A stretch of DNA of 64,000 nt from Branchiostoma floridae (GCF_000003815.2 NC_049992.1:12507432-12571431), one strand, 5' to 3'; counted from the stretch's first letter, positions 1 through 11,647 are shown. Numbers and translations: made by a program. Notes: a model not told the origin generated them from the sequence alone.

Positions 1-1455
1 GCAAGGACCCGATTTCAAAACGGTTTGCAGATTACAAATCTGTACCGACATACCTTTGTAATGATACCAAGTTTGACCGCCTAGAATACACTCTTATCAA
101 TGTTGCCTCTAAGCACTATCCTAGCCCTACCCTAACCCTAGCGGTTAGTGCTTAAGTCATATCTCGGCAAGTAAGCACCCGATTTCAAACGGTTTGCAGA
201 TTACAAATCTGTACCAATATGCCTTAGTAATGATACCAAGTTTGACCGCCTAGAATACACTCTTAGCAATGTTGTCTCTAAGCACTACCCTAACCCTAAC
301 CCTAACCCTAGCGGTTAGTGCTTAAGTTATATCTAGGCAAGTAAGCACCCGATTTCAAAACGGTTTGCAGATTACAAATCTGTACCAACATACCTTTGTT
401 ATGATACGAAGTTTAACCGCCTAGAATACACTCTTAGCAATGTTGTCTCTAAGCACTACCCTAACCCCAACCCTAACCCTAGCGGTTAGTGCTTAAGTCA
501 TATCTCGGCAAGTAAGCATCCGATTTCAAAACGGTTTGCAGATTACAAATCTGTACCAACATACCTTTGTTATGATACCAAGTTTGACCGGCTAGAATAC
601 ACTCTTAGCAATGTTGCCTCTAAGCACTACCCTAACCCCAACCCTAACCCTAGCGGTTAGTGCTTAAGTCATATCTCGGCAAGTAAGCACCCGATTTCAA
701 AACGGTTTGCAGATTACAAATCTGTACCAACATACCTTTGTAATGATACCAAGTTTGACCGGCTAGAATACACTCTTAGCAATGTTGCCTCTAAGCACTA
801 CCCTAACCCTAACCCTAACCCTAGCGGTTAGTGCTTAAGTCATATCTCGGCAAGTAAGCACCCGATTTCAAAACGGTTTGCAGATTACAAATCTGTACCA
901 ACATACCTTTGTAATGATACCAAGTTTGACCGGCTAGAATACACTCTTAGCAATGTTGCCTCTAAGCACTACCCTAACCCTAACCCTAGCGGTTAGTGAT
1001 TAAGTCATATCTCGGCAAGTAAGCNNNNNNNNNNNNNNNNNNNNNNNNNNNNNNNNNNNNNNNNNNNNNNNNNNNNNNNNNNNNNNNNNNNNNNNNNNNN
1101 NNNNNNNNNNNNNNNNNNNNNNNNCAACTGTACCAACATACCTTTGTTATGATTCCAAGTTTGACCGGCTAGAATACACTCTTAGCAATGTTGCCTCTAA
1201 GCACTACCCTAACCCTAACCCTAACCCTAGCGGTTAGTGCTTAAGTCATATCTCGGCAAGTAAGCACCCGATTTCAAAACGGTTTACAGATTACAAATCT
1301 GTACCAACATACCTTTGTAATGATACCAAGTTTGACCGCCTAGAATACACTCTTAGCAATGTTGCCTCTAAGCACTACCCTAACCCTGACCCTAACCCTA
1401 ACCCTTACCCTAACCCTAACCCTAATCCTAGCGGTTAGTGCTTAAGTCATATCTC
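1..1455. repeat. ~171-bp tandem satellite with embedded CCCTAA telomere-type blocks
   Basis: At least eight head-to-tail units of 170-171 bp are visible. The CCCGATTTC start recurs near 8, 178, 348, 519, 690, 861 and 1267, and the gap at 1025-1124 falls inside the array. Every unit ends in a run of CCCTAA hexamers: usually three or four, about nine with variants in the last unit (1376-1432). The hexamer block is flanked by a 9-bp inverted repeat, TAAGCACTA and TAGTGCTTA, so each unit could form a hairpin with the telomeric repeats in the loop. CCCTAA on the + strand is the orientation expected at a left chromosome end, so a subtelomeric position is plausible but inferred. Confidence 0.9.
1025..1124. 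other. assembly gap (100 N)
   Basis: One hundred N inside the telomere-type satellite. The true copy number of the array is therefore unknown. Confidence 0.99.
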
Positions 1456-2218
1456 ACCGCTAAGCGAACGCTCGGTAACCGAAAAGCGACCACATACAAT
1501 GGATGTTCCAGAATCTTCAACAAAATGTTCGTTTCTTTTGTCACTTGATTTTCATAGTAAATCTCGTAACGAGTAGGCAGAAAGCAATTTGAGTACTAAG
1601 AATTATTTCCTTACTTTTCTACAAGGCTCGAAAGTGAATGAAGTGTCCCCTCGGCGAAACCGCTAAGTGAACCCTTCAGTAGCCGTAAAGTGACCCCATA
1701 CGATGGAACTTTAAAAAAATGTGCGTTTCTTTTGTCACTTGAAATTCATAGTAAAATCCGTAATGAGTATACAGAAAGCAATTTGAGTACTAAGAATTAC
1801 TTCTTTACTTTTCTACAAGGCTCGAAAGCGAATGAAGTTTCCCCTTGGCGAAACCGCTAAGCGAACCCTCAGTAATCGAAATGTGACCCCATACGATGGA
1901 ACTCCCGGAATCTTCAACAAAATGTGCGTTTCTTTTGTCACTTGAATTTCATAGTGAAATCCATAACGAGTAGACAGAAAGCAATTTGAGTACTAAAAAT
2001 TACTTCCTTACTTTTCTGCAAGGCTCGAAAGCGAATGAAGTATCCCCTTGGCGAAACCACTAAGCGAACCCTTCGGTAACCGCAAACTGGGCCCATACGA
2101 TAGAACTTCCAGAATCTTCAACAAAATGTGCGTTTCTTTTGTCACTTGAATTTCATAGTAAAACCCGTTACGAGTAGGCAGAAAGCAATTTGAGTACTAA
2201 AAATTACTTCCTTACTAG
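1456..2218. repeat. ~200-bp satellite, four tandem copies
   Basis: Four diverged copies start at about 1456, 1659, 1853 and 2056 (periods 203, 194, 203). Each begins near ACCGCTAAGCGAAC and contains shared blocks such as TGCGTTTCTTTTGTCACTTG and AGAAAGCAATTTGAGTACTA. The array directly abuts the telomere-type satellite but is unrelated to it in sequence. No open reading frame of note is present. Confidence 0.85.
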
Positions 2219-2253
2219 CCCAAACCTTCCTTTGCTTTTATGGGCACTTGAAG

Positions 2254-2680
2254 AACTTCAAGCACCTCAACGTTCGTGAACACGCTGCTTTTATTTACAA
2301 CCATTCTACAATTAAATGGAATTGCTTGATAATATAATGAAAACGGAATAGATAGAATATTTTCATAACATTAACGCCATACGAGCGATCGCCGTTGTTG
2401 TTTATATCCTGGGTATTTGATGGCTGGTCTCTTCCAAGACGTCAGTATATTGGAACTTCCAAGACATCAGTATATTGGAACTTCAAGCACCTCAACGTTC
2501 GTGAACACGCTGCTTTTATTTTACAACCATTCTACAATTAAATGGAATTGCTTGATAATATAATGAAAACGGAATAGATAGAATATTTTCATAACATTAA
2601 CGCCATACGAGCGATCGCCGTTGTTGTTTATATCCTGGGTATTTGATGGCTGGTCTCTTCCAAGACGTCAGTATATTGGA
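2254..2680. repeat. 225-bp direct duplication
   Basis: The segment starting AACTTCAAGCACCTCAACG at 2254 is repeated almost perfectly from 2479, giving a period of 225 bp. The first copy ends with an extra short internal duplication of a stretch ending in CAGTATATTGG; the second copy lacks it and stops near 2680. No coding content is seen. Confidence 0.85.
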
Positions 2681-5173
2681 TTAAAAATACATATGTAAAT
2701 CAGCAGACCAAATTACTGTTTAATGTGTAAATCAACCTTTTTCCAAACACCTGCTTGATGCCTACCACAGTGACATCATCGCGATCGCTCGTTATTTAAA
2801 ATACTTGTGTTGCATGCATTTTATTGAGAAAAATGGCGAGCTCATCACTGATAACACTTGTATATAGATATCTGAACAAATACACAACTTTGCGGTTACC
2901 GTCTGCCATTGCTGCAACCGAGCACAACATATCTCCCTGTTTTCCCCATCTTACAAAATTAGGATTACATCATCAAGAATTATAAGGTTAGTCACTCACT
3001 TTAAGATGTTCCCCTTGGCTTGTATGTAATTCGATGATTATCAATAAAACTTCACAGAAATGTACATATAGTACATAATAGTGACTTAAAACGTTTTTTT
3101 ATTTTATTTTGAAATGCTAATTCTTTTTATTTACGTAAATAATTTCATTGATGATAATCAAATTTCAAAGAGGAAGACACCCACCTCAGTAATTCCTATG
3201 GTGATGTGCGTAGCACCAGCCGCCCAGTCGTGCCCTCTGCCACACGATTCTTGTTCAAATGACGAAAATTCTGGTGACGGTGTAACGGCCATGACCCAAA
3301 CGTTTCAACCGTACCACATGCCCGAATTTAACAAAGGAATAACCCCAGATCATCTTATAAGTCCATCGTACAAGTTCACAACAGGCGCCGCCTTCCTTGA
3401 CTACAAGTGGTAACGTTATCCATGTTTATGAAGCTACAGACAGCAAATTCGATTCTCAAGAACTTGAATAAGTACACGACGTCGACGTGTTTTGATTGTC
3501 CACCATCTTGGAAATTTCAAAGTCTCGTACCCAGGACACTGTGAGATTCTAGTAAGGGGTCTAGTAATCTAAACTAGATAAGATAAGAAAGGAGAGAATA
3601 GCCAGGGTTCCAATTCCTTCATCATGCGACTTTAAACCGTGTCGTTTATAGCAAGCAGAAAATGTATCTAAACATAGTAGGGCAGGTAGAATTTTATGTA
3701 TGGCTCTTCTAAGATATTTGGTCCACCTATGAAAATCGTTTCCTGCAACAACTTCTTCCATATGGAGTGTGTAGTAGTACCATTTTATGATATGACAATG
3801 AGCTTTATTACTTTATTGCTCGTGCATCTCTACTGAGATGCATTAAACTTGAACATGTTTCAGTGTGGTTATAATTATAATTTTCTGTTTTTTCGTCTTA
3901 ACTTGGTGAAGTTTTTAAGCATTGTAGATTAACGTTAGGTCAGTAAATAACGGCCCATTATTTTTAAGTGTATGTCATTTTTAACATGCGGGGAACAGCA
4001 TTATGCATTTTCGTATGTAGCCATAACGAGAGCAGTAACGTTATCATATATTTTTCCATACAGAGAACAACATTACATATGTCTATATATAAACAGCGAG
4101 TGTGAAATGTATTTTGTTTCGTATCGTATACAGTGAATAGACTTTTATACATTCGACATTGCATAGGTAATCAGGACACACTTCCGACCTTTCACCTTTG
4201 TATACTCGGTCTGACCCCGACTCAGATCCACCATTTTCGGAAAGCCGTGGAGCAGGATATATTCTGTCCCTGCAATTATTACTGACGTCCTGTGCCATTT
4301 TTCAGCATTACAGCGAAATTCGTTGTTCAGTTTGGACCGTGGGTACGTGCAGTAAATGTAGGTTTCGTGTTCGGCGCGTTGCTAACGTTACCTTGAATTT
4401 CGTACATAAACCTCCTTGGCTTGATACAAAATATGTAAAACTGCTATGTGGCCGCTCGCGTCCGTGTTTGCCCAAAACAAGGAGCTTTTATAAAAGATTA
4501 TGATTAATGAAATTCTTTAACGCATCCTTTTAACGAGATAGATGCTATCCAGATGTCGGTCGATTTGCATGATACGTGTTGGACCTAGTCTGTGTTGTGT
4601 GTGTCCTGGAGCAGTATGTTACAATTGACTATAAATGCAGTATATCAGTTCTCACTCTATGCAGTATATCACTTCTCAGTAATCTATTAGAATTATCCTT
4701 AATGCACACATTAGCTAGGAAAATACGCCAAAAAATAGTTGCTCAAGCAACTGGATATGGTTTTGGAAACGGTCAGACGTTTCGGATAGCATCCACTATC
4801 CTTTGTCAGTGACACTGGGAAGCTAGGAAAATGTTATGAAAGTAATGTCAAAGCAGTCTAGCTCTATGATTGTATTAATAACTAGCGCCTCTTATTGGCC
4901 GGTCATACATTGCTGCGGGGAGTGGCCAAGCAGCCCCTGAAAGTGGAGTTTGCATTACACAGACAAGACAAAACAGACAGACAAGTTATGTATGATCATT
5001 GTTACACTGTCTTCACAATGCACTTAATGTCTATTCCCCCCCCCCCATTGCTCCTGTTCTATTACTAGTTTTTTTTTAAATTTCTGTGGATATAACTTTA
5101 TCTCATGTCCTGTGTTTTCATATATTATTAATATTGTCCCAACTAACTTGTGACTTTTTTTTTGTTATTTCAG
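2681..5173. other. intergenic or 5' intron DNA before the zinc-finger exon
   Basis: Apart from the small ORF at 2833-2985 I see no supported gene. Open frames at 3114-3413 and 4198-4503 (+) have no family resemblance and no convincing splice context. The segment ends with a polypyrimidine tract and TTTCAG acceptor at 5155-5173, so at least its right part is probably intron of the zinc-finger gene. Confidence 0.5.
2833..2985 (+). CDS. possible small ORF or 5' exon, 50 codons
   Basis: An ATG in good context (AAAATGGCGA) opens a 50-codon frame starting MASSSLITLVYRYL and ending at TAA 2983-2985. Immediately after the stop comes AAG|GTTAGT, a reasonable splice donor, so this could be a 5' UTR exon carrying a short upstream ORF, perhaps for the zinc-finger gene. 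An AATAAA lies about 60 bp downstream, so a tiny single-exon gene is the other possibility. I recognise no family. Confidence 0.2.
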   Translation: MASSSLITLVYRYLNKYTTLRLPSAIAATEHNISPCFPHLTKLGLHHQEL

Positions 5174-8100
5174 TTCAAGATGGAAGAGTACAATAAACCA
5201 CACTGGACCAATATAGAGTATGCATCACTGACCAGTCATGACAGTCACTGCGCGGATCAGGCCAGCCCTGAGTATATAGGACCCAACTCTAATCAGTTCT
5301 GCAACATCATGGCTCATATGATGGCAGCAACAACGGGGACGCCTGGTCCTGGTGAACCAACGACTCGTATGATCGCTGAATCTGCAGATCACGGTGTGGT
5401 TGGATCTCGGGAGACAGCCAGGAACACAACAACAGAGCAGCTGGGATCACCAGATCACTTAACGTGCACAGTAACACAGCTAGACAAGCAGCCAAATCCT
5501 GATGAGAACACAACACAGGGAAAGCCCACAGACCAAGTCAGCAGTGAAGATGAGGAGGTTCACCAAACAGAAAGCCAAAACTCTGAAGGCCATGATCCAT
5601 GTACATCATCCTTTGAGATAGCACAGCCACCAAGTCAATCTGAGCAAGGCAAAACAGATGCAGATTCAGACACTGACTTAGCAAAGTACTCAGTATTGTA
5701 CGGAGGAAACCAAATCTTTATTTGCGATCTGTGTAGCCTCATGTTTATTACAGAGTCGGACCTAGCCCAGCACATCAAGACGCATCCAGATAAAAGTCCC
5801 GTGATAAAGCAGCCGCACAGGCGCAGACCTTATAAATCATGGTATGCCAACAGAGTGGAGGAGAACAATAAGAGTGGGTCTGGCGAGAAACAGTTTATTT
5901 GTAAAGAATGTGGCTTCAGCACTAATCACAGAGGCAAGCTGATAGCACATGCAAAGACCCATGTTGTCAAGAAGACATATAAATGTGATCAGTGCACGTT
6001 TTCTTCAGTCAAGAAAAAGACGATGGACAGGCACATGCTAAAACACGTACAGGAGGGCCCCTTCAAGTGCCGAGACTGTGCATTCACAACATCTGACATA
6101 AAAGACATGGAGAAACACATTGGGACCCACAAAGAGCGATACAATTGTGAACTGTGCCCTTTCTCTGCAGTTATGAAGAAGACTTTGGAAAGGCATCTTA
6201 AGATGAAACACGCCCAGGAAGATTCTACAGATTCAGAAGCTTCTGAGGCTATGGTTTGTGACGACTCAAGTGACGAGGCAGAAACAGACAATTCAGCAGA
6301 ACATACACTGGTATCAGAAAGCTGTGAAGGTGTGAATGATGACACACCAGAAAAGGAAACTTTGGAAAATGCTAATGCTATAGTTGAAAATTCTGAGGAG
6401 AATCCTTCTGCAAGCACAAATAGTTATCCTGACACGTCACACTCAGCAAGCGGAGATGAGCTTGGTGATGACCACGTACAGGAAGAGTGCCGAGACCTCA
6501 CGTTCACCACACCTGACAAAGAAGACAGGGAGAAACACATCGCGTTCACCACACCTGACAAAGAAGACAGGGAGAAACACATCGCGACCCACACAGAGTT
6601 GCCGGGCAAGCCATACAAGTGTAGTCTGTGCCGTTACTCTGCAGTTAAAGAGAAGACTTTGGAAAGGCACCTTAAGATGAAACATTCCCAGGAAGATTCT
6701 ACAGTGACAGAAGCTCCCGAACCTACAGACGTTGACAACTCAAGTGATGGGGCAGAAGCAGAAGATTCCCCAGAACAGTCTCTGATGTCAGAAAGCTGTG
6801 AAGGTGTGAATGCTAGCACTCCAGAAAAGGAGAAGTTGGAGGATACAGTAGTTGAAACTCCCAAGGATTGTGCCTCTACAAGCAAGGATAGTTTTCCTGA
6901 CATGTCAGACTCTGCAAGTGCAGACGAACTCGGTGATGATGTCACTGATTCTGACGAAGACTATATTCCTAAGCAGGCAGAAGTGGATGCTACAGAACAG
7001 GGTCATCTTGACGAAGATGAAGATGGTGTCCAAAACGTCCCTGACGAGACTCTGGCATGTAAGGAGCATGACTTTGTGACAGACAGCAACGAAAAGCCGA
7101 AAGCCCATGGAAAAAAAAGTGAAACATCTGGCGGGAAGCCACACAAGTGCAAGGACTGCAGTTATTCTACAGCATACAAGTCTGATCTCAGGCAACACAT
7201 GTACAAGCATAATGGGAAGTACCCTTTTGAGTGTAAGGTGTGTGGGTACAAGGCTGCAAGGCAGAAGGAAATGGTACAACACTCCAGGATTCATACTGGA
7301 GAAAAGCCCTTTAAGTGTGACCAGTGTGACTTTTCCACAGCACAAAGCAGCACATTGAAGGTGCACAAGATGAGACATAGTGGGGAGAAACAAAACACAG
7401 GCCACATGTTCAAGTGTAAGGAGTGTGACTATTCCACAGCACACAGGGCTGATCTTAGACAGCACATGTTCAGGCATAATGGGAAGTACCCATTTGTTTG
7501 CAAGGTGTGTGGGTACAAGGTAGGAAAGAGGAATGCCATGGTAATACATTCCAGGATTCATACAGGAGAGAAGCCCTTTAAGTGTGACCAGTGTGACTTC
7601 TCCACAACACAAAGAAATTCTTTAAAGGAGCACAAGATGAGACACAGTGGGGAGAAGCCACACATGTGCGATGTGTGCGGCTTAAGGTTTTACACCAAGC
7701 CTAACCTTAATGCTCACATGAATAGACACTTGGACATTAAGCCGGAATTAAAGAAGCCACATAAGTGTGACAAATGTGAGTATGCAACGGCACACAAGAC
7801 ACACTTGGCAATACATGTAGCACGCTACCACACTGGGGAAAAGCCCCACATGTGCGAGTACTGCGGGTATCGGACTGTAGATCGATCCAATCTTGCCACA
7901 CACAAGAAAACTCACACCGGAGAAAGACCATTCAAATGTGACCTGTGTGACTACAGCTCAGTGGCAAAGAAGAAGCTCCAACAGCACATGTCTAAGCACA
8001 CCGGTGAGAAACCATACATGTGCACGATGTGCGACTTTAGGACAGTGTACAAGCCTAGCCTTTTGTCGCACATGCAAAGGCACACGGGGGAGAAACCATT

Positions 8101-8521
8101 CAAGTGTGATCTCTGTGACTACCGGGCAGCCCAAAAGAGTAGCTTGAAGTCCCACATGGTTCAGCACACTGGTGAAAAATCACACATATGTCCTGACTGT
8201 GGACACAAAACAGCTCATCGTAGTAACCTTCTTTCTCATATGAGGAAAATACACAAAAAGGACATCGAGGAGAAACCATTGAAATGTGATCAATGTGACT
8301 ACCGGACAGCCAAAACGAGTAGCCTGAAGTCCCACATGGTTAAGCACACCGGTGAAAAACCACACGTATGTCCTGACTGTGGGCATAGAACGGCTCATCG
8401 ATGTAATCTTCTCTCTCATATGAGGAAAGTACATAAAAAGCACAAGACAGAGGTTTCCCCCGAGTTTCCAAACATGGCGGCGCTCCTGTTCCCTACAGGG
8501 AGCGGAGTTGAAAAACTGTAG
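5174..8521 (+). CDS. C2H2 zinc-finger protein with 21 fingers (coding exon)
   Basis: A probable sequence-specific DNA-binding nuclear protein. The exon starts after a clear acceptor (poly-T then TTATTTCAG, ending 5173). I place the start at ATG 5180 rather than the in-frame ATG at 5150, which lies inside the intron's pyrimidine tract. The product is 1,113 residues and ends at TAG 8519-8521. The N-terminal ~175 residues are acidic and polar. Five C2H2 fingers follow (about residues 180-345), a sixth at about 478, and fifteen more from about 654 to 1085, many joined by TGEKP-type linkers. The many C-x2-C-x-Y/F-x-T/S fingers resemble the ZFY/REST-like polyzinc-finger class rather than KRAB proteins; no KRAB, BTB or SCAN domain is seen. 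A 42-bp tandem duplication lies at 6503-6586. No orthologue is assigned. Upstream non-coding exons are probably missing from this call. Confidence 0.9.
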   Translation, partial: FKMEEYNKPHWTNIEYASLTSHDSHCADQASPEYIGPNSNQFCNIMAHMMAATTGTPGPGEPTTRMIAESADHGVVGSRETARNTTTEQLGSPDHLTCTVTQLDKQPNPDENTTQGKPTDQVSSEDEEVHQTESQNSEGHDPCTSSFEIAQPPSQSEQGKTDADSDTDLAKYSVLYGGNQIFICDLCSLMFITESDLAQHIKTHPDKSPVIKQPHRRRPYKSWYANRVEENNKSGSGEKQFICKECGFSTNHRGKLIAHAKTHVVKKTYKCDQCTFSSVKKKTMDRHMLKHVQEGPFKCRDCAFTTSDIKDMEKHIGTHKERYNCELCPFSAVMKKTLERHLKMKHAQEDSTDSEASEAMVCDDSSDEAETDNSAEHTLVSESCEGVNDDTPEKETLENANAIVENSEENPSASTNSYPDTSHSASGDELGDDHVQEECRDLTFTTPDKEDREKHIAFTTPDKEDREKHIATHTELPGKPYKCSLCRYSAVKEKTLERHLKMKHSQEDSTVTEAPEPTDVDNSSDGAEAEDSPEQSLMSESCEGVNASTPEKEKLEDTVVETPKDCASTSKDSFPDMSDSASADELGDDVTDSDEDYIPKQAEVDATEQGHLDEDEDGVQNVPDETLACKEHDFVTDSNEKPKAHGKKSETSGGKPHKCKDCSYSTAYKSDLRQHMYKHNGKYPFECKVCGYKAARQKEMVQHSRIHTGEKPFKCDQCDFSTAQSSTLKVHKMRHSGEKQNTGHMFKCKECDYSTAHRADLRQHMFRHNGKYPFVCKVCGYKVGKRNAMVIHSRIHTGEKPFKCDQCDFSTTQRNSLKEHKMRHSGEKPHMCDVCGLRFYTKPNLNAHMNRHLDIKPELKKPHKCDKCEYATAHKTHLAIHVARYHTGEKPHMCEYCGYRTVDRSNLATHKKTHTGERPFKCDLCDYSSVAKKKLQQHMSKHTGEKPYMCTMCDFRTVYKPSLLSHMQRHTGEKPFKCDLCDYRAAQKSSLKSHMVQHTGEKSHICPDCGHKTAHRSNLLSHMRKIHKKDIEEKPLKCDQCDYRTAKTSSLKSHMVKHTGEKPHVCPDCGHRTAHRCNLLSHMRKVHKKHKTEVSPEFPNMAALLFPTGSGVEKL
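6503..6586 (+). repeat. 42-bp in-frame tandem duplication inside a degenerate zinc finger
   Basis: Two identical 42-bp copies (6503-6544, 6545-6586) encode a 14-residue unit read as FTTPDKEDREKHIA. The surrounding segment aligns with finger 4 (CRDCAFTTSD...) but has lost the second zinc-binding cysteine, so this is a dead finger that was then partly duplicated. Confidence 0.85.
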
Positions 8522-11372
8522 TGTATTATATGCTTACCATATATGCTTATGGTATAGCTGCACTACCGTTAAATGCACAAGGTGAAAATATCTAAATGTA
8601 ACTGACTGATATAACAAGGAGTCTGTACACATTAGTTGACGTTAAATGATTTTAATTCAACACCCGCTTTGTTGAGCACATTTAACAGCCATTGCTAGAT
8701 ATGTACATGTACTCACTCATGTCTTTTATAGCAAAAATGTGTATATGCAATCAGTCATGTAGTTCATATTGGCAATATAGATACAGATTTATCCAAAATA
8801 AGTCAGTTCTTTAGGAAAATCTTAACATGGATTTTTGTATCTGTAATTGATTGTGAAAGTTTTTGTTTGCATTGATTCTCATTAATTGTTACCTTACCAA
8901 GTTATACTGTTTGTATGTCATGACATTTATAAGATTGATTGGTTGGAATTTGAAACATCTCCTCATTTGTGCAGATGACTGCATTTTTCTCAGGCATATG
9001 AATATTAGAGTGATTGTCATAAAATATATCCTGTCAGTCAATATTGGAAGTACAGGAGCATTATTGTAAAAGGTTTCTATGATTAGAAATTGAAGAGCCA
9101 TTATCTTGGGCATGCAGGTAGCTTTGACAGAGATGTACAAAATGGAATGCACATTATGCAAATCAGGTATTCATTCTCATATTTGAAAAGGACATTCCAA
9201 AAATTTGGTATTTTCCATTGTAGGACACTTACATACGTAATATGCAAATTAGAGCAGTTGGGATAAAGAATGGGTACCAATAATGTAAATTTGGGCCTCA
9301 CTTGCACATTGCCATAATTCCTTTGTAAATACTTAAGTAACATGATGAATGCCATTGATGTGACTTCAATGCATAGATTATGTAAAATAGGCAGTCATTT
9401 GCAAAATCAATGCTAAAATGTTAAAAGTTTATTTTACTCAAAGGATAGAACTTTCACACACGTTACATAAATTATAGATGTGATTTGGGCAGAGAAGACA
9501 ATAGAATATGCTAACCACTGTAACTAGAGCCTCTTACTCAATGAAACAGGAAATCATCTAAATAGCTCACGGAGGTATGAGGTCTTCGAACTCTTGTCTG
9601 AAAAAGTGCCGGCGACGAAGAAAAGACTTAACGGTATTATTAGCACAAAGTTAACAATACACCGGGATAAACCATTGCATAGAGGTGTGGTGTGGTGGTG
9701 TGGTGATGAATTCACCAAGGGCTGAAAAATGACAAATTCATCTTCCACAGAACTCCGTGACAACCTTCTCAAAACAGCACACAGAATAGTTTGCCTCACA
9801 CGCAATAAGAGCTGTATAGTTCAGTTTCAGTAGTAGTAGTACTAGTAGTTCAGTTACCAACCAAATAAAAGAGAACCAGCTGGGTCAAAGTCCGAAGTTT
9901 CAACAAGTGTAAAAAAAAAATAGTGGCCTGCGCAGACCTGGTATATAAGGCCATATAACGTTACGCCAAGTGGTGCCAAGGGTAAATGACCTTGTGTTGG
10001 GGGGTCACCTTGATCTAGGAGGTTACTAGTATTACCTCCTTGTTGGCAGCTTCGCACTAAAGCAGTACAAAAAAGGTTATTTGACCTGTTTGCACCTTTG
10101 TCCTTCCGAACCTTCGCCAGGTTAGTGCTACTTTTCCCCTTGTTACAACATTTCGCTTTTGTATTCTTTGCACAAATATCGCTTAAAGTTGTCAAATTAA
10201 GAGTGTAAACTGTGCATGCATATAGATTGGGGGAGGGTCTTGGAGATTTGTTTTCCTCTGCAGTTATAAAATCATTGCCACGACTTAAATCTTGACTACT
10301 AGTAACCAGTGTACGTGTACACGTACTGTCTACTAGTGTTTGGACAGTTTGCAAACCCTCGGCTTATCAGGCATTGCCGGCCAGGGATTTCAAAGTGCGT
10401 TTATTGCTTGCTTAAGGCGAGTCCTTCTGGCCTCGAGTTGTGATGGCAGCCCATACGTCTCTGTCAGTCATTAGCCCGTTTGGGCTCTACCGCATCGTTT
10501 ATAGGGGCTTATAGTTATAGTAATTGTGAAGGATTTTTGGGCAGACAGCTGAAGGAGAACGGATGTTACGTGACAGGCGCTAGCGGCTATATCATCATGC
10601 CCTGTCAATTAGCGTAGCCTACATTACCAGCTAGCTAGCTACAAACTTTTTCACCGTTTGGGCTCTACCGCAAGTAATCCTAAGTAAAAGGCGTTGGATC
10701 AAGCAAGGCTTTTATTTGTGTGTATTGTCGATCTGATCAATGACAATGCATTACATTTGATTAAGTAATGTCAAGAGTCATGGATAGAGACAATAACATT
10801 TATGACCATAACCAGATGAACAGCTTTAAGTTGTTTTATTGATTAACTCAAAATGCTTATCGACTAGCTATCATTGCACCTGTTCTCAGGTGCTGCATTG
10901 CCTTGTCTGGGTATTTCTCGACAATTACCAGTAGTAATACCAGTCGATAAGGATTCTACTAAAAGAGGATGAAATCTTGTCCTACAACTGCTTCGAAACC
11001 GGGGAACTACGTGGCCACCCAACAAATATCGTGTCATAAGCTTTCATCCAATCACAGTGCCTGTCGTGGCGCTCTGTAAAAGTATGGTCTCAGGGCACTT
11101 GTTATGTTGGAAGAGTACATTTAGGTATAGGGTCCATAGGACAACCTGGCTGACATAAACTCAAGCTTAATGCATATATAATCATAATTTTATAGTTTGC
11201 CTTGTTATAATTAGTATTTTTCTGTGACTATGGTGTCCCAAACTATGCATTTGTATGCCTTTGGATTTTTCTTACCGCCACATGTATGACAACAACACCC
11301 TATTTTTTTAGTGAGATCGTCCAGATCATAACGCACTTGCTTTTTAATTTATACAAGGCGACAGCTGCGCAA
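8522..11372. other. intergenic region between the zinc-finger gene and SLC35B1
   Basis: No supported gene. The left part is presumably the zinc-finger 3' UTR; I could not fix a poly(A) site. The sequence CCGTTTGGGCTCTACCGCA occurs twice (near 10478 and 10655), suggesting dispersed-repeat remnants. A GGTGTGG-rich stretch lies near 9685-9710. Confidence 0.5.
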
Positions 11373-11647
11373 ATGAATTCAGCTCCCAGCAGCACTAGTA
11401 CCGGGAAACGGGAAGACAATCCCCTGGAGGCTATGACGTTACCGGCTTCGAACCCGCAACCGCCGGTTGGACTCAAAAAGGAAGACGTGGAAACCGGGGG
11501 TCAATCACAATCAGGCACGTCATCAGTACCGGCAGCGGGCGGCATGGAGGGTCTCTGGAACCGCCTGAGCGAGAGAACCAGGCTCCTTACCTGCTTCTTC
11601 GGCATCTTCGTGTGTTATTTCTACTACGGGATCGTGCAGGAGAAGAT
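11373..11647 (+). CDS. SLC35B1: SLC35B1 exon 1
   Basis: Ends GAGAAGAT|GTGAGT, splitting the isoleucine codon of QEKI-TRG. Three in-frame ATGs exist: 11373 (weak context), 11433 and 11544 (GGCATGG, good context). The first would add a 57-residue Ser/Pro/Gly-rich tail absent from the vertebrate protein; the last gives a vertebrate-length protein whose first helix follows shortly after. The conserved part starts near residue 64 of the long form. Confidence 0.85.

Noticed and set aside
1-1024. CRISPR-like or rDNA spacer repeat
   Set aside because: The whole 171-bp unit is conserved; there is no repeat/spacer alternation and no rRNA sequence.
6905-7612. 235-codon minus-strand ORF inside the zinc-finger gene
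   Set aside because: Antisense shadow of repetitive finger codons; Cys/Leu/Val-rich without a domain.
9854-10354. 166-codon minus-strand ORF
   Set aside because: No recognisable domain, overlaps apparent repeat remnants, no splice or promoter signals.
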